Source: RGIG8597 sp045133795 (lineage in GTDB: Bacteria; Spirochaetota; GWE2-31-10). From it: a stretch of 64,000 bases of DNA. Shown here in pieces: positions 55,862 to 64,000 of the stretch; positions within the stretch are counted from its first letter, which is position 1; the number at the start of each line of letters is the position of its first letter. The stretch lies in NCBI GenBank assembly GCA_045133795.1, contig JBGUUT010000108.1:15442-79441 (forward strand), written 5' to 3'. A program made the translations under genes and the position numbers. The notes beneath the pieces were generated by a model, which was not told the origin of the DNA, ran no database searches, and saw nothing but the letters and a program-made list of their open reading frames with translations.

Positions 55862-56458
55862 ATGGTAGGAATAATAGATTCAAAGATTTGTAATATTGAA
55901 AGTATTTGTAACTTGATAAGAAAATTGGGTGCTTCGTATACAATAGTAGACAGTTGCGAAAAGTTTGAAGGAATAAATCGTCTGATTTTGCCCGGAGTAG
56001 GAGCGTTTGCTCGTGCGATGGAAAATCTGGAAAAACATAAACTTTTAGACGGTATTTTAGCACATGCCGCTGCCGGAAAACCGATGTTGGGGATTTGTTT
56101 GGGAATGCAATTGCTTTTTGAAAGTTCAGAAGAGTTCGGACATTCAAAAGGTTTGGGATTGATTCCGGGAAATGTCGTTAAAATCAATACAGATATGGTT
56201 TTGCCTCATATGGGCTGGAACGATTTAAAAATTACACAGGAAATCCCATTGCTAAAAGATATTCCTCAGGATTCGGATGTTTACTTTGTACATTCATTTA
56301 GAGCAGATACAGAAAGTAAATATATCGCAGCAACTGCACAATACGGCGAAACAGTTCCGGCTGTAGTATTTCGTGATAATGTGATGGGGACACAATTTCA
56401 CCCAGAGAAAAGCTTGAAATGGGGCGAAAAAATAATGACTAACTTTTTCAATATGTAG
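55862..56458 (+). CDS. hisH: Imidazole glycerol phosphate synthase, glutaminase subunit
   Basis: HisH supplies ammonia from glutamine to HisF. The ATG at 55862, one base after the hisB stop, gives the family start VGIIDSKICNIESICN and 198 residues; the frame is open upstream but that region lies inside hisB. The class I amidotransferase triad is Cys79 (GICLGMQ), His180 and Glu182 (QFHPEK). hisF is not adjacent, unlike many operons. Confidence 0.95.
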   Translation: MVGIIDSKICNIESICNLIRKLGASYTIVDSCEKFEGINRLILPGVGAFARAMENLEKHKLLDGILAHAAAGKPMLGICLGMQLLFESSEEFGHSKGLGLIPGNVVKINTDMVLPHMGWNDLKITQEIPLLKDIPQDSDVYFVHSFRADTESKYIAATAQYGETVPAVVFRDNVMGTQFHPEKSLKWGEKIMTNFFNM

Positions 56459-56464
56459 TCAAAA

Positions 56465-57274
56465 CTATTCTAATGTAATCAACGCTCCGGGAACTTCAGC
56501 CGGAGCGACTTGTAATTTGAACGGAAGATTTTTAGGTAAGCCGTTATTTTGCAATGTTTCCTGAATCGTTTCCAATGCTTGATACGGAGTGTTATTTTCT
56601 TGACTCAAATGTCCCAGAAATACATATTTTAATTTCGGAGATATTACGGAACAAAGAAAATCTCCGGCTGTATTATTTGATAAATGACCGTAATTACCTA
56701 AAATGCGTTTTTTTAATGCCTGCGGATACATCCCTTCTTTTAACATTTGTACATCGTGATTAGACTCTAAAAGCAGAATATCAGAGTTTTTCATTATACA
56801 GTCGAGCTTTTCCGGGATATGTCCCAAATCTGTCGCAATAGATATTTTCGATTTCCCGTCAAACAGTGTATAGCCGACAGGGTCTTCAGCATCGTGCGGA
56901 ATGGAAAAAGGATAGAGCTGTAAATCTTGGATTACGATTTTTTCGTACGGATTTATATATTTTATTTTTTCGACAGCAATTAAATCACTTTCTTTTTTTG
57001 CATTTTCTTGAAGTTTTTTGATTGTCAACGCAGTTGCGTAAATTGGGGTTCCGTATTTGCGAGAAAATAAAGCAACGCCTTTTGTATGGTCAGAGTGCTC
57101 ATGTGTCAGGAAAATGCCGGCAATTTTTTCCGGCGAAATTTCCCGACTTAATAAAGCTTTTTCTATTCGACGACAACTTATCCCGGCATCAATCAAAATA
57201 TTGACATTTGAAGTGCCGACAAAAATTGCGTTGCCTTTGCTGCTGCTTGAAAGAGTACAAAATTTTAATGCCAT
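56465..57274 (-). CDS. MBL-fold metallo-hydrolase (YycJ/WalJ-like)
   Basis: The 269-residue protein has the metallo-beta-lactamase fold with HEHSDH at 58-63 and later His ligands (LLESNHD, FLGHLSQEN). Its size and start (LKFCTLSSSSKGNAIFVG) match the YycJ/WalJ subgroup, linked in other bacteria to wall metabolism or DNA repair. The STAS gene precedes it on the same strand and its stop overlaps this start by one base. Confidence 0.88.
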   Translation of the reverse strand: MALKFCTLSSSSKGNAIFVGTSNVNILIDAGISCRRIEKALLSREISPEKIAGIFLTHEHSDHTKGVALFSRKYGTPIYATALTIKKLQENAKKESDLIAVEKIKYINPYEKIVIQDLQLYPFSIPHDAEDPVGYTLFDGKSKISIATDLGHIPEKLDCIMKNSDILLLESNHDVQMLKEGMYPQALKKRILGNYGHLSNNTAGDFLCSVISPKLKYVFLGHLSQENNTPYQALETIQETLQNNGLPKNLPFKLQVAPAEVPGALITLE

Positions 57275-57783
57275 TAATTTTTTTCAGCCAATTGGTTTTG
57301 TAAAATCTTGCACAGAGCTCCGAAACGTTTTTGATTTTCTTCAGACAACTCACAAAGTTTATCGTGTGAATCGAGAACGATTTTTAATTGTTCGAGTTCG
57401 TCAATGTCTATGGAATCATCAAAACGTTCAAAAACTAAATCTTCAGGGATTGGCGCATCTTTAATTTTTAGAAATTTGTCTAATCCCATATTTTTTAAGA
57501 GTTTCAACGATATTTCGTTCGGACAAACAATATATACGTGTGTTTTTAACTTTGCAAATATTGCTTTATCTAACGCAACCATGATTCCTAAGAATGTAGA
57601 ATCCATGTAACTGGTTTGAGATAAATCAATATTGATTTCAAAAGGGACAGAAAATGAAGATATTCGCTTCATTATAATGTTCCTCAAAGGAAAACATAAA
57701 TTTGCAGTAATGTGACCTAATGTTTGAAAATATAAGTCGTTGCCTTTAGAGGCGATTAATAGCTGGTTTTTAGTGTTTTCCAT
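57274..57783 (-). CDS. STAS-domain (anti-sigma antagonist-like) protein
   Basis: The 169-residue protein contains a STAS domain (about 8-115) with DLSQTSYMDSTFLG; Ser62 is at the position phosphorylated in SpoIIAA-type antagonists. A further 50 acidic residues extend the C terminus (DSIDIDELEQLKIVL), which is unusual. It overlaps the MBL hydrolase gene by one base. No anti-sigma kinase is adjacent. Confidence 0.85.
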   Translation of the reverse strand: MENTKNQLLIASKGNDLYFQTLGHITANLCFPLRNIIMKRISSFSVPFEINIDLSQTSYMDSTFLGIMVALDKAIFAKLKTHVYIVCPNEISLKLLKNMGLDKFLKIKDAPIPEDLVFERFDDSIDIDELEQLKIVLDSHDKLCELSEENQKRFGALCKILQNQLAEKN

Positions 57784-57804
57784 TTTTACATCCTTATAAT
57801 GTTT

Positions 57805-58293
57805 TTATACACCGCAACATTTTTTATATTTTTTTCCGCTTCCGCACGGACAAGGATCGTTTCTTCCAACTTTAGGTCCGTCATTAACAATTTGCTGGAA
57901 AGGGAACTCAGAATCATCAAAATACCATACATTATCTTCTTTCTTAAAAGAAGCAATTTCGTGGTGGTCGATTTTTCTTAATTTTTCACGGTAATTAGCG
58001 ATAAACTCAACTTTTCCTTCTGTTGCATTTGCATCGATATCTTGTGCTTTTATAACTGTTAAACCAAGCCATTCTGCACTGTCAATCCATTTTCTGATAC
58101 CTTCAACTCTGTGTTCTTTGCGTTTAGACGGCAAAACTGTATTGATAATATAATCAACGTTACCTTTTACGTGAGCAGTATAACGTGAACGAAGTAATTC
58201 TAATGGATTAGCCGCGATTTTTTCACCTTTGAGCAGAGGTTCACAACATAAAGAGTATTCTTTTGTGCTTCCGCATGGACATAATTCTGCCAT
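57805..58293 (-). CDS. YchJ-family protein with two SEC-C zinc motifs
   Basis: The protein starts [17 protein letters not shown] and ends with [17 protein letters not shown], two SEC-C metal-binding motifs flanking the NTF2-like YchJ middle domain ([15 protein letters not shown]). The ATG at 58293 is preferred over that at 58302 because AGGA lies 8 bases before it. Function is unknown. Confidence 0.88.
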   Translation of the reverse strand: MAELCPCGSTKEYSLCCEPLLKGEKIAANPLELLRSRYTAHVKGNVDYIINTVLPSKRKEHRVEGIRKWIDSAEWLGLTVIKAQDIDANATEGKVEFIANYREKLRKIDHHEIASFKKEDNVWYFDDSEFPFQQIVNDGPKVGRNDPCPCGSGKKYKKCCGV

Positions 58294-58302
58294 ATTTTCC
58301 AT

Positions 58303-58678
58303 CCTGTTTCTATAAATAAAGTTTCTTGTTTTTAAGTAGTATCGATTCTTATAACAGCATTTGAATGGTTTGTCAAAGAATAAAAAGGAGAGGCAAACTT
58401 TTTAAAAAAGGGCAAAAATATATTTTTTTGTCGGTATGTTTATGGCGGGGTGTGAAAAAAGAGTGCGAAGTTGTCGGGAATATTGATAAAAAAGATTTGA
58501 TATCAAGCCGTTGTATAATTCGATAAAAATTGAGATTGATGGATTGTTGCTTGTAAAAATACTTTAAAATTTTTCATCTTTGCAAAAGTATATCGTTATA
58601 CATTTCACAACATCAGCTGCGGAGAAAATTGTTAAGGTTAGCTCTCAGTCCGAGATTTTTTTTACTAAAGGAGTAAGA
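58303..58678. other. Intergenic region upstream of htrA
   Basis: No separate gene is supported. A frame open upstream to 58580 is just an extension of the htrA frame. TATAAT occurs at 58514-58519 without a clear -35 at normal spacing; it may be part of an htrA promoter requiring an activator or alternative sigma factor. Confidence 0.4.
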
Positions 58679-60043
58679 ATGAATCATAAAAGAAGTTTTA
58701 TATTTATTGTGTGGTGCTTGGTAAGCAGTGCACTTTTTGCAGATGAAAGCATTATTGCTTTACAGGAAAAATTACGTGAGATTGCGGATAAGGAGTCTAA
58801 ACCGGTAGTTTTTATCAGTACGGAAAAAACGGTAAAACAGCAGAGTTATGACCCATTTGAGTTTTTTTTCAATAACAGAGGCGGTAGACCGACACCTAAA
58901 GAAAGGGAGTTTAAACAATCAGCACTCGGTTCAGGTTTCTTTTATTACCAAAAAGGCGATGAGTATTTTATCATTACAAACAGCCATGTGGTAGACGGAA
59001 TGGATACGGTAAAAGTATCTCTTGATGACCAAAAAGAATATGATGCAAAAATTGTCGGCTGTGATTCCGATGTAGATATTGCGGTAATAAAAATCAAGAC
59101 AAAAGATAAATTGCCGTTGGCGAAAGTCGGTGATTCTTCAAAAATAAAAACTGCAGATTTAGTGATGGCAATAGGAAATCCTTACGGATTGAGCCATTCG
59201 GTAACATTCGGAATTGTCAGTGCTATCGGACGTCCGAGCCCGGATAACACAAAACCCGGTTTTACCAATTTTATTCAAACAGACGCAGCGATAAATCCGG
59301 GCAATTCCGGCGGGCCGTTATTGAATATCAGCGGTGAAGTTATCGGAATCAATACAATGATTTATTCTCAATCCGGCGGAAGTATCGGAATCGGTTTTGC
59401 AATTCCTATTAATATTGCAAAGAATATTGCAGACCAATTGATTGCGGTAGGTAAAAGTGAACATGGTTGGTTGGGAATTACTTTCCGAGAATTAAATGAA
59501 GGTGAAGCTGAAAAATTGGGATTGAAAAAACAGCAATTCGGAATGCTTGTAATGCAAGTGGAAAAAGACGGCCCGGCAGATAAAGCCGGAATTAAATCCG
59601 GAGATTTGCTTATCGAAATAGGTAAGCAAAAATTATCACGTTCACATGATTTAACCGTAACTGTCGGAAGTGCTAAGCCGGGAGATAAATTGGCGGTTAA
59701 AATTATACGTGATGGAGGAACTATCGAAAAGACTGTTGTAATAGGAAAGCGAAGTACAAAATCTTCGGTTGCAAATGCCGGAGAATCTTCAAAAGAAGAG
59801 ACACTGGAACAATTCGGTTTTGTTTTGACGGAAGACAGAAACGGTGTTTTAGTTCGTGCGGTAGAAACTAATTCTGCAGCTGCCGGTGCAGGTTTCAAAA
59901 GCGGCGATGTTATAACAAAAATAAACAGTCAGAAAGTTAAGAATGTTAAAGATGTGGTGAGTATATTAAAGGATATAAAACCGGGAGACGGAACATATTT
60001 CTTTGTGACTCGCGGCGAAGATTCATTGATTTTGATGATGTAA
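58679..60043 (+). CDS. htrA: HtrA/DegP-type periplasmic serine protease
   Basis: The ATG at 58679 follows AGGAG and gives a signal peptide (about 1-21, ending ALFA). The trypsin-like domain has His103 (NSHVVDG), Asp133 (SDVDIAV) and Ser210 (GNSGGPL), and two PDZ domains complete the 454-residue protein. It degrades or refolds misfolded envelope proteins. The frame is open back to 58580 but no start there has a ribosome-binding site. Confidence 0.95.
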   Translation: MNHKRSFIFIVWCLVSSALFADESIIALQEKLREIADKESKPVVFISTEKTVKQQSYDPFEFFFNNRGGRPTPKEREFKQSALGSGFFYYQKGDEYFIITNSHVVDGMDTVKVSLDDQKEYDAKIVGCDSDVDIAVIKIKTKDKLPLAKVGDSSKIKTADLVMAIGNPYGLSHSVTFGIVSAIGRPSPDNTKPGFTNFIQTDAAINPGNSGGPLLNISGEVIGINTMIYSQSGGSIGIGFAIPINIAKNIADQLIAVGKSEHGWLGITFRELNEGEAEKLGLKKQQFGMLVMQVEKDGPADKAGIKSGDLLIEIGKQKLSRSHDLTVTVGSAKPGDKLAVKIIRDGGTIEKTVVIGKRSTKSSVANAGESSKEETLEQFGFVLTEDRNGVLVRAVETNSAAAGAGFKSGDVITKINSQKVKNVKDVVSILKDIKPGDGTYFFVTRGEDSLILMM

Positions 60044-60161
60044 TTTTGCCGGGGGAGGCTATCAAAGATTCATATATCGGTTATTAGTGGGTTTCAATTC
60101 TTGACGATTTGTGAATTAAATGATAAAAGCCACGAAATTATTTGATAGTAGGCGGTATTTA

Positions 60162-60521
60162 ATGACAGAAGAAAAAGTTAAATATTACAAAGAATTATTA
60201 CTCAAAGAGAAAGCGTCATTTGCTCATTCTCTTTCTGAAGATGATAATGCAGCTAGAAGTATGATGGAACAAGATGCAAATGTTGTAGGTGACAGTGCAG
60301 ATGAAGCGTCTGTTAATGTTTCACAAAATATTTTGAATCTAACTAATAATAAGAACAAAGAAACTATGGTAGCAATCGAAGCTGCTTTACGTAGAATCGA
60401 AGAAAAAACTTACGGTATTTGTGTTCACTGCGGAAAAGAGATTAATCCGGAACGTTTGGAAGCTCTTCCTTGGACTACAATGTGTATCGGTTGTAAAAGT
60501 GCAAGTGAGAAAAAACGATAA
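60162..60521 (+). CDS. dksA: DksA/TraR-family transcription factor
   Basis: The 119-residue protein (ATG at 60162; the frame is open from 60120) has a coiled-coil hairpin whose tip carries DSADEA, fitting the DxxDxA motif that reaches the RNA polymerase active site. A C4 zinc finger (CVHCG then CIGC) follows. It likely modulates transcription with ppGpp. It is followed 6 bases later by the DUF748 gene. Confidence 0.9.
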   Translation: MTEEKVKYYKELLLKEKASFAHSLSEDDNAARSMMEQDANVVGDSADEASVNVSQNILNLTNNKNKETMVAIEAALRRIEEKTYGICVHCGKEINPERLEALPWTTMCIGCKSASEKKR

Positions 60522-60527
60522 GCATTT

Positions 60528-62810
60528 ATGAAACATCAGAGGAATTTTTTAGATTCGATATTGAAATTCATTCTGATTACGGCAGCAGTTTTAATTCTGC
60601 TGCTGTTTGTTTCATGTGTGCTTTTTTCTTTTTATTATAAAGATATATTTCTGCATTTCTTTCAAAGAGATGTATCTGTCGGAAAAGTTACGTTTGATAT
60701 AGCCAAACAAAAATTATCATTTACAGATATTTCGTGGGGAATACCTGACGGCGAAAATCTTTTGACGGCGAAAGAGATTCAGATTACGCCTGATTTGAAA
60801 AAAATCTTAAAATTACAAATTGCCTTTGAACAGGTTTTGATTGACGGAGTAAAAACTTTTGTCATTCAAAACGGCAATAATTATAAATTACCTCCGTTTT
60901 TACCGGAAAGAAAAGATTCTACATTAAATTTTAAAATCCCTAAAATTTCGGTCGCATTTTTCGGAATCACTTTGTCGAACTCCACCGTACATTTACGAAG
61001 AAACGGCAAAGATTATCGATTTTTATCGGAACTTAATATTATGTTGCCGAATGTCGGGGCAGGAACTTCAGAAATAAAGCCTGTAATTTCCGGAAATCTA
61101 AACAGAAAGCCGTTTAATTTTGTCGGTAAAACAAGATTTAACGAAAACGGCGACATTATTAATCAATTTAAAATATCATCACATCGTTTAAACATCGCAG
61201 AGAACAAAATATTTTTACCGGTTTTTCCCGGAATTAATATGGAGCAAGGTGTTGTAGATTTAGATGTCAGCGTAGAATATATTATAAGAAAGAAGCGGAA
61301 AAGTTCGTTGATTTTCAGTGGGACTTTGGCGGTAGAAAATCTTGCGTTACGAACGAAAGACGGACAAATTGCCAATCGACTGTCCGGACGTGCGGTAGTA
61401 AATCATTATGATTTTACTCAAAGACTGCTTGATGTTCAGAATTTGTCTATAACAAGCGGCAATATAAAGTTACCGAAAGAAATGTTTGCGACAAAAAAGA
61501 ACGGCGGAAATGAAGCGTTTGAAATAGCAATTAATGAAACACAAGTTAAAAATCTTACATTAGAAATGCCGGAGATTTCATTAAGAAATGTAAACGGTAG
61601 TATTTCTAATTTCTCAAAAACTTTAAAAGATACGACATTTAAATTATCTGCCGGTTTCGGACACGGAGAAGTCGGCGTAAATGCAAGATGTAACGGATTA
61701 TCAGAGTTTGAGTTTGACGAATTGTCGGTGAAGAATATTTATTTGCCGTCTGATTTTTCGGCGATACAAAAAGTTAAAGAATTAAAAAATGTAAATATCG
61801 ATAAGCTTTTCGGCAGCGGACGCTTGCGAGTGGTTGCAAATAAAAAGCCGGAGATTGATTTTTCCGGAAACGGAAGTTTTTCGAAAATTGAATGTGAGTT
61901 TGATGATAAAAAAATCAGTGCAGAAAATGTAGCATTGACAGTCAAAGATTTGAATACAAAAGAATTATTCGGTGTTCTGCAAAACTTGCAAATAGCAGGC
62001 TTGAGTTTTCAAACACCGCAGACATATTTTTCGCAATGTAATCTGGAATTGGAACCGGGCGAGCATGCGTTGAAAATTTCGTCGAACTTTGCATTGGACG
62101 AAACTTGGAAGATTAAAGAAATCTCCGGAGTTTACGGCGAGAAAGATTCAATTGCGGCGAATATTAATAATGCGGTTTTAAACTTGAAGTTACAAACAAA
62201 TAAGAATCAATTTAATGCCGAAGCGACTTTGAAAATCGGCGACAGCGGAATCTATTACAACGGCGATTTGTGTGCCAGATTGCGAAATGCAAATATGCAA
62301 AGCGTGAAAATTTCAAATAATAAAAACTTTCGTGTGAATATAGACCGTGCAGTTACGGCGGAATATTTGTATTTAAAAACAGAACTTAATGATTTCGGAA
62401 GTTTAAAAATTGCGGGGATTCCGCTGTTTAGCTTCGGAAAAAATGATAAGGAAGAAACGCATTTTCAGATTCATTTGAGCCGGTTAGATGTAAATGACGG
62501 TGAAATAGATTTTATAGATGAGCGAAAAGATTCGATTCCGTTTTTCTATGCATTTACGGGAATTTCTTGGAAATCAAATAATCTACCGTCTTTTATATAT
62601 CCGCAAGGAAGTTTGACATTATCCGGTAAGGTAGACGGTGCAAATCCGTTTTCATTGCAATTAACTACCGCCGCCACGGAAATAAAAGGTAATTTTTCAT
62701 GTTCGAATGCGTTACTTTCGCCGTTTTCCGGATATGCACAAAAGTATTTGGGACATACAGTGAGAAACGGAAGACTTTCAATTAATATCCCGTTTTCTGA
62801 CACACCGTAA
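60528..62810 (+). CDS. DUF748/AsmA-like protein, interrupted by an in-frame stop
   Basis: The 760-residue product has an N-terminal membrane helix (about 14-35) and a long series of amphipathic beta strands typical of AsmA/DUF748 proteins, which bridge the envelope and are linked to phospholipid transport. The last part lacks the usual family ending, which instead appears in the same frame after the TAA at 62808-62810 (see 62853-63584). Either this is a recent nonsense mutation or the stop is read through. The start has no good ribosome-binding site and probably depends on the upstream dksA gene. Confidence 0.75.
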   Translation: MKHQRNFLDSILKFILITAAVLILLLFVSCVLFSFYYKDIFLHFFQRDVSVGKVTFDIAKQKLSFTDISWGIPDGENLLTAKEIQITPDLKKILKLQIAFEQVLIDGVKTFVIQNGNNYKLPPFLPERKDSTLNFKIPKISVAFFGITLSNSTVHLRRNGKDYRFLSELNIMLPNVGAGTSEIKPVISGNLNRKPFNFVGKTRFNENGDIINQFKISSHRLNIAENKIFLPVFPGINMEQGVVDLDVSVEYIIRKKRKSSLIFSGTLAVENLALRTKDGQIANRLSGRAVVNHYDFTQRLLDVQNLSITSGNIKLPKEMFATKKNGGNEAFEIAINETQVKNLTLEMPEISLRNVNGSISNFSKTLKDTTFKLSAGFGHGEVGVNARCNGLSEFEFDELSVKNIYLPSDFSAIQKVKELKNVNIDKLFGSGRLRVVANKKPEIDFSGNGSFSKIECEFDDKKISAENVALTVKDLNTKELFGVLQNLQIAGLSFQTPQTYFSQCNLELEPGEHALKISSNFALDETWKIKEISGVYGEKDSIAANINNAVLNLKLQTNKNQFNAEATLKIGDSGIYYNGDLCARLRNANMQSVKISNNKNFRVNIDRAVTAEYLYLKTELNDFGSLKIAGIPLFSFGKNDKEETHFQIHLSRLDVNDGEIDFIDERKDSIPFFYAFTGISWKSNNLPSFIYPQGSLTLSGKVDGANPFSLQLTTAATEIKGNFSCSNALLSPFSGYAQKYLGHTVRNGRLSINIPFSDTP

Positions 62811-62852
62811 AAAATCTCGTGGGTTTTAGAGTTTAAGCTTATTAAACGTCAA

Positions 62853-63584
62853 TTGAAACGACAGGCGACAAGCTCATTTCCGTTGAATCTTGATAAAACT
62901 TTGCGTGGAATGATGAATCGCAGCGGAATGATAGATTTAAAGTTGCCCGTTACGGTTTTGTTGGCGGAAAAGAAAGTTAAATATTTGGATTTATTTTTTG
63001 AGGTATTATCAAAAACATTGCAGTCTTCGTCTGATAAGTTGGCGATTCCGATTCAGGAAGAAATTATTTATGATAATGTTTTTTCTATTGCATATTTTAA
63101 AGGCGGCAGTTCGAATATTTCCGGCAATAATTTTTTGAGTGAAAAAATGCTGGAGAAAATTGATAACCATAAAAATGTTTTTACCGTGAACGGTTTTGTA
63201 GATAAACAAAATGACACGGAATATTTGAAACGAGAATTGGCTGCAAAGATGTTGAAAAAATATCTGACCGGCGAGGGCGAGACAGCACGCAAAGAAGCGT
63301 TGAAACAACTTTTGCAACAAGAATATGACGAGAGTGTTTCGGAAGATGAAGATTCAGATGTTTTATTGCAACGGATTTTGAGCCGTTTGACGGTATCACA
63401 AGAAGATTTCAGGGCGTTGGCGTTTGCCCGAGCAAATGTAATTGCCGATTATTTGGCGGATAATTACAATATTCAGCGAAGTAAAATTTTCGTACGTGAA
63501 GACAATAATATTTTTGAAAATCCATATGTCAGCGGAATCAGTAACAGTATAGCCGTGATTCGCAGCGGTCGACCAGTAGAATAA
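62853..63584 (+). CDS. C-terminal part of the DUF748 protein
   Basis: This 243-residue segment, in the same frame as the preceding gene, has the DUF748 ending: NLDKTLRGMMNRSGMIDLKLPVTV, then a closing block with RANVIADYLADNYNIQRSKIFV. It has only a TTG start without a clear ribosome-binding site, and the frame is open back to the TAA at 62808. It is most simply the rest of the protein encoded at 60528-62810, separated by one stop codon. Confidence 0.6.
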   Translation: MKRQATSSFPLNLDKTLRGMMNRSGMIDLKLPVTVLLAEKKVKYLDLFFEVLSKTLQSSSDKLAIPIQEEIIYDNVFSIAYFKGGSSNISGNNFLSEKMLEKIDNHKNVFTVNGFVDKQNDTEYLKRELAAKMLKKYLTGEGETARKEALKQLLQQEYDESVSEDEDSDVLLQRILSRLTVSQEDFRALAFARANVIADYLADNYNIQRSKIFVREDNNIFENPYVSGISNSIAVIRSGRPVE

Positions 63585-63606
63585 AAATCTGTCAGTCAAT
63601 ATTTTT

Positions 63607-63641
63607 AACGGCGGAGTAAATAAAAACTTCGCCGTTTTTTT
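63607..63641 (+). terminator. Terminator after the DUF748 locus
   Basis: AACGGCG pairs with CGCCGTT and six T follow. Confidence 0.8.
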
Positions 63642-63768
63642 ATCCGCATAGTTTTATTATTTGTACAAAGTTTATTTGGTTATTGATTGCGGATTTTGTA
63701 CTCATCAAAATTAACTATTTTAACATAACTTAAAACTTAAATCTGTAAATTGTTATTTCTTTTACCAC

Positions 63769-63817
63769 AAAAAAGTTCCTAGGAAGTTTTTGGGAACATT
63801 TGGGAACTTTTTTTTAT
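63769..63817 (+). terminator. Second, orphan terminator-like hairpin
   Basis: GTTCC at 63775 can pair with either of two GGGAAC copies (63792-63797 or 63802-63807), the second followed by nine or more T. It lies about 130 bases past the previous terminator and over 100 bases before the next gene. It could end a small RNA transcribed from the interval, or be an attenuator for the exported-protein gene. Confidence 0.45.
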
Positions 63818-63856
63818 TGAAATTCTTGAAAATCAGAGCGATAACAATTGACAGCT

Positions 63857-63888
63857 AAATTGTAACAACCGGCTAATTCTTACAATTT
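63857..63888. promoter_or_regulatory. Inverted repeat upstream of the exported-protein gene
   Basis: AAATTGTAA and TTACAATTT form perfect 9-bp arms with a 14-base spacer; TTGACA at 63849-63854 lies just upstream and GCTAAT falls in the spacer at a plausible -10 distance. It looks like an operator over a promoter. Confidence 0.35.
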
Positions 63889-63924
63889 TGTGAAAAATTA
63901 TAACCAAGCTAGTAGGAGCTGAAC

Positions 63925-64000
63925 ATGAACAAATTGTTAATAATTACAATCATAATGGCAGTTTTTCCAATCGTGCAAACATTTGCTAATGAAATAGAAA
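63925..64000 (+). CDS. Start of an exported protein (cut by the window edge)
   Basis: The ATG at 63925 follows TAGGAG and opens a frame to the window end: MNKLLIITIIMAV, a hydrophobic stretch, then TFANEIE, a complete signal peptide with likely cleavage after TFA. The mature protein is outside the window, so no function can be assigned. Confidence 0.65.
   Translation, partial: MNKLLIITIIMAVFPIVQTFANEIE

Noticed and set aside
55823..56458. hisH starting 13 codons earlier inside hisB
   Set aside because: The ATG at 55862 gives the normal family start; the upstream part is the antiphase of the hisB end.
59368..59898. 176-codon minus-strand frame within htrA
   Set aside because: It is antisense to the htrA PDZ region and Pro/Ser-rich from codon reversal; there is no supporting signal.
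58580..60043. htrA starting at 58580
   Set aside because: A signal peptide begins at the ATG at 58679 with a good ribosome-binding site; the upstream codons are non-coding leader.
1..64000. CRISPR arrays, tRNA or rRNA genes, transposases, integrases
   Set aside because: I looked for evenly spaced repeats, T-loop motifs and DDE or tyrosine-recombinase signatures and saw none; a covariance or profile search would be needed to be certain.

Overview
The window is AT-rich, Gram-negative-type bacterial chromosome. It most resembles a spirochaete of the Treponema group; this is an inference from gene content, not from a marker search. Supporting signs are a V/A-type ATPase operon in the order E-DUF2764-A-B-D-I-K, adjacent dnaA and dnaN, loose spirochaete-style lipoboxes, a bactofilin-rho-rpmE cluster and a MurA with Asp in place of the active-site Cys. 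No tRNA, rRNA, CRISPR array, transposase or integrase was seen.

Region 1 (1-4.7 kb) is the replication-initiation locus on the minus strand: dnaN (cut by the window edge) and dnaA. Between them lies an unusual insert holding a GC-rich structured-RNA candidate and two unrecognised genes. It is punctuated by three partial copies of the dnaA 3' end. DnaA-box-like TTATTAACA motifs cluster upstream of dnaA, with more between dnaA and dnaN, so the origin is probably here. Genes to the right run mostly on the plus strand, away from it.

Region 2 (4.7-16 kb) holds pgeF, a pseudouridine synthase, the V-ATPase operon (its K subunit carries a complete Na+-type ligand set) and uvrB. Region 3 (16-29.9 kb) holds a U32 peptidase-family gene, a DtxR-like regulator divergent from feoAB and a small Cys-rich Feo protein, hpf-rpoN, panBCD, two exported proteins, a eukaryote-type AroQ chorismate mutase, a second U32 gene and an exported hydrolase.

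Region 4 (30-43 kb) is mostly housekeeping: argS, a sigma-54 activator, holA and uvrC (overlapping tail to tail), rpsT, HU, bactofilin, rho, rpmE, a hemolysin III-like protein, a coiled-coil exported protein and pyruvate kinase. Region 5 (43-50.4 kb) is envelope-oriented: a START-like protein, a YbaK deacylase, two lipoproteins, an Omp85-like barrel, a membrane protein and a decayed PcfJ-like gene.

Region 6 (50.4-64 kb) holds murA, a DUF486 protein, a hybrid histidine kinase with a degenerate ATPase domain, hisB-hisH, an MBL hydrolase, a STAS protein, a YchJ protein, htrA, a DksA-like protein, a DUF748/AsmA-like gene split by one in-frame stop, and the start of an exported protein at the right edge.
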